A DNA stretch of 64,000 nt from Prevotella melaninogenica (GTDB lineage Bacteria; Bacteroidota; Bacteroidia; Bacteroidales; Bacteroidaceae): the NCBI RefSeq assembly GCF_013267595.1, contig NZ_CP054011.1, positions 758,147 to 822,146 on the forward strand, written 5' to 3'. The notes under the pieces were generated by a model, which saw nothing but the letters and a program-made list of their open reading frames with translations, was not told the DNA's origin and made no database searches. A program made the position numbers and the translations under genes. Positions within the stretch are counted from its first letter, which is position 1; each line of letters starts with the position of its first letter. Below are positions 62,695 through 64,000 of the stretch, one piece after another.

Positions 62695-64000
62695 ATGAGG
62701 CAATTGGCTTCTTTCTTACTTTTATTGTGCCCACTCGGTGCGATAGCACAGACTATTGAATCAGACACAACACAAACCATAGAAGAGGTTGTGGTCAATG
62801 GCTTTCGCATTTCTGGAAATGTATTGGCAAGTTCGCCAGTACAGACACTTTCACATGCTGATATGGAACGACTTGGCATCCACGATATGGGCGATGCCTT
62901 GAAACGCTTTGCAGGTGTACAAGTGAAAGACTATGGTGGTGTAGGCGGTATGAAGACGGTTAACATCCGTGGACTTGGAGCTGGTCATACGGGAGTCGTT
63001 TATGATGGTGTTCAGGTGGATGACTGTCAAAGCGGACAAGTAGACCTATCTCGCTTTACCCTCGATAATATCTCACTCATCAGTCTTCAAATTGGTCAAG
63101 ACGACAATATTTATCAGAGTGCAAAGTCATATGCTTCTGCGGGAATGATTAATATTAATACACTGCAAGGCTATACAGACCGTAATAGCGAATCAACAAG
63201 AAAGAAGACAGAACTTTCCACAACCATCCGTACAGGTAGTTACGGTCTTTTCTCACCTTCCCTACTCTTCCACCAGCAGTTTTCACGGCTTGGCATTGGG
63301 GCATACGGAAGCTATGAAAGGGCTGATGGCGTTTACGCTTTCAAGTTGAAAAATGGTGTCAAGACTATCAATGAACGACGTAACAATAGTGACATTGAGA
63401 CTTGGAGAGGAGAAATTAACCTTGATTATCAGTTCAATGATAAGCAAATACTGAAGTGGAAGACATACGGTTTCACCTCTCATCGAGGCTTACCGGGTGC
63501 AGTCATCTACGATAACACCTACTCTGCTGAACGATTAGTAGACAAAAATGTCTTTACACAACTATTCTATGAGAACCAATTTAGCCAGCATATCAAGTTG
63601 AAAGCAGCTGCTAAATGGAATTATTCATGGTCACGCTACTCAGATGTGCCTGCCAGTGGCTATAAAGAAGATATCTACCGACAGCAGGAAGCATACCTTA
63701 CAGCTACTTTATGGACTGAACCATTGCAGGGGCTTCACCTCTCTTTGGCACAAGACTATGCACATAATCATCTCTCAATGTCGCTTTCACAGGCTGCAAA
63801 CCCTACACGTAACTCCCTATGGACAGCATTGGCAGCAAACTATCGCATAGGTCAATTCACATTCAATACATCACTTCTTGCAACGAATATAACGGAACAA
63901 GTAAGATTTGGTAATGCCTCTGACGGCTTCCATCGTCTTTCGCCAGCCTTCAGTTTACAATGGAGAGCCTTACAAGACCTTCGTTTCCGCTTTGGATATA
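62695..64000 (+). CDS. TonB-dependent outer-membrane receptor, BtuB-type (partial)
   Basis: The frame opens at ATG 62695 (MRQLASFLLLLCPLGAIAQT, a signal peptide) and remains open to the window edge. QTIEEVVVNGFRISGN is a TonB-box/plug start. DALKRFAGVQVKDYGGVGGMKTVNIRGLG and TGVVYDGVQV are plug signatures, and barrel strands follow. The riboswitch upstream indicates a corrinoid substrate. The remainder is outside the window. The other frame beginning at the nearby ATG 62689 closes at 62759 and is not used. Confidence 0.92.
   Translation, partial: MRQLASFLLLLCPLGAIAQTIESDTTQTIEEVVVNGFRISGNVLASSPVQTLSHADMERLGIHDMGDALKRFAGVQVKDYGGVGGMKTVNIRGLGAGHTGVVYDGVQVDDCQSGQVDLSRFTLDNISLISLQIGQDDNIYQSAKSYASAGMININTLQGYTDRNSESTRKKTELSTTIRTGSYGLFSPSLLFHQQFSRLGIGAYGSYERADGVYAFKLKNGVKTINERRNNSDIETWRGEINLDYQFNDKQILKWKTYGFTSHRGLPGAVIYDNTYSAERLVDKNVFTQLFYENQFSQHIKLKAAAKWNYSWSRYSDVPASGYKEDIYRQQEAYLTATLWTEPLQGLHLSLAQDYAHNHLSMSLSQAANPTRNSLWTALAANYRIGQFTFNTSLLATNITEQVRFGNASDGFHRLSPAFSLQWRALQDLRFRFGY

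Overview
The window is an AT-rich chromosomal segment from a Bacteroidota bacterium, most likely an oral-type Prevotella. The reasons are the many TTG-N19/20-TAnnTTTG promoters typical of the phylum, a secreted protein ending in the Prevotella-like tail motif IYNLAGQRV, the lptE / TPR protein / secG gene order, the GH57 / GT4 / GH133 glycogen cluster, a full-length pyruvate:ferredoxin oxidoreductase and a B12-riboswitch TonB receptor. Species was not determined. There are no rRNA genes, prophage or CRISPR-Cas genes, and one tRNA (His).

Layout. 1-6.6 kb: end of prfC, a secreted protein gene broken by an amber codon, a probable orphan small RNA, a lipoprotein, an ECF sigma factor, rpe with a 42-residue ORF before it, and a trpF/trpG/NusG-like operon. 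6.7-8.5 kb: an IS1595-type element with a deleted second copy, inserted in a dispersed repeat. 8.6-20.8 kb: glycogen/alpha-glucan operon, lipid kinase-miaA, gapA, mscL, guaA and a sugar nucleotidyltransferase. 21.5-28.2 kb: MGMT, glutathione peroxidase, DoxX, an IS4-type element with a 6-bp target duplication, then a DUF262-HNH protein paired with an EcoRI-type adenine methylase whose roughly 310-nt leader is full of nested inverted repeats. 28.2-35 kb: rlmN, a pdxA-like gene, a flippase-like protein, and the sigma54 activator/lptE/TPR/secG cluster with tRNA-His. 35.2-37.3 kb: IS1634-type element. 37.5-49.9 kb: porin, ATP-grasp-like protein, AAA ATPase, PFOR, carboxynorspermidine synthase-like enzyme, TfoX-like protein, recA. 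50-64 kb: SNF2 helicase, a GntR-regulated ABC operon with a visible operator, secreted nuclease, RecD-like helicase, Ala-rich lipoprotein, GNAT, cobalamin riboswitch and the start of a BtuB-type receptor.

Two things stand out. First, the methylase/nuclease pair with its long structured leader is the best candidate for an undescribed defence-type system. Second, the intergenic regions hold several dispersed repeat families. Three unrelated families share an exact 22-bp period of short palindromes or near-palindromes (six copies of a three-palindrome array, three copies of a ladder, two TTCATGAA arrays), which suggests DNA-binding arrays rather than genes. A further theme is intact ORFs whose key residues are changed: the pdxA-like protein has lost all three metal-binding histidines, the TrpF-like protein lacks its phosphate loop, and an AAA ATPase has Gln for the Walker B Glu.

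All family names come from reading the sequence. No database search or alignment was run.
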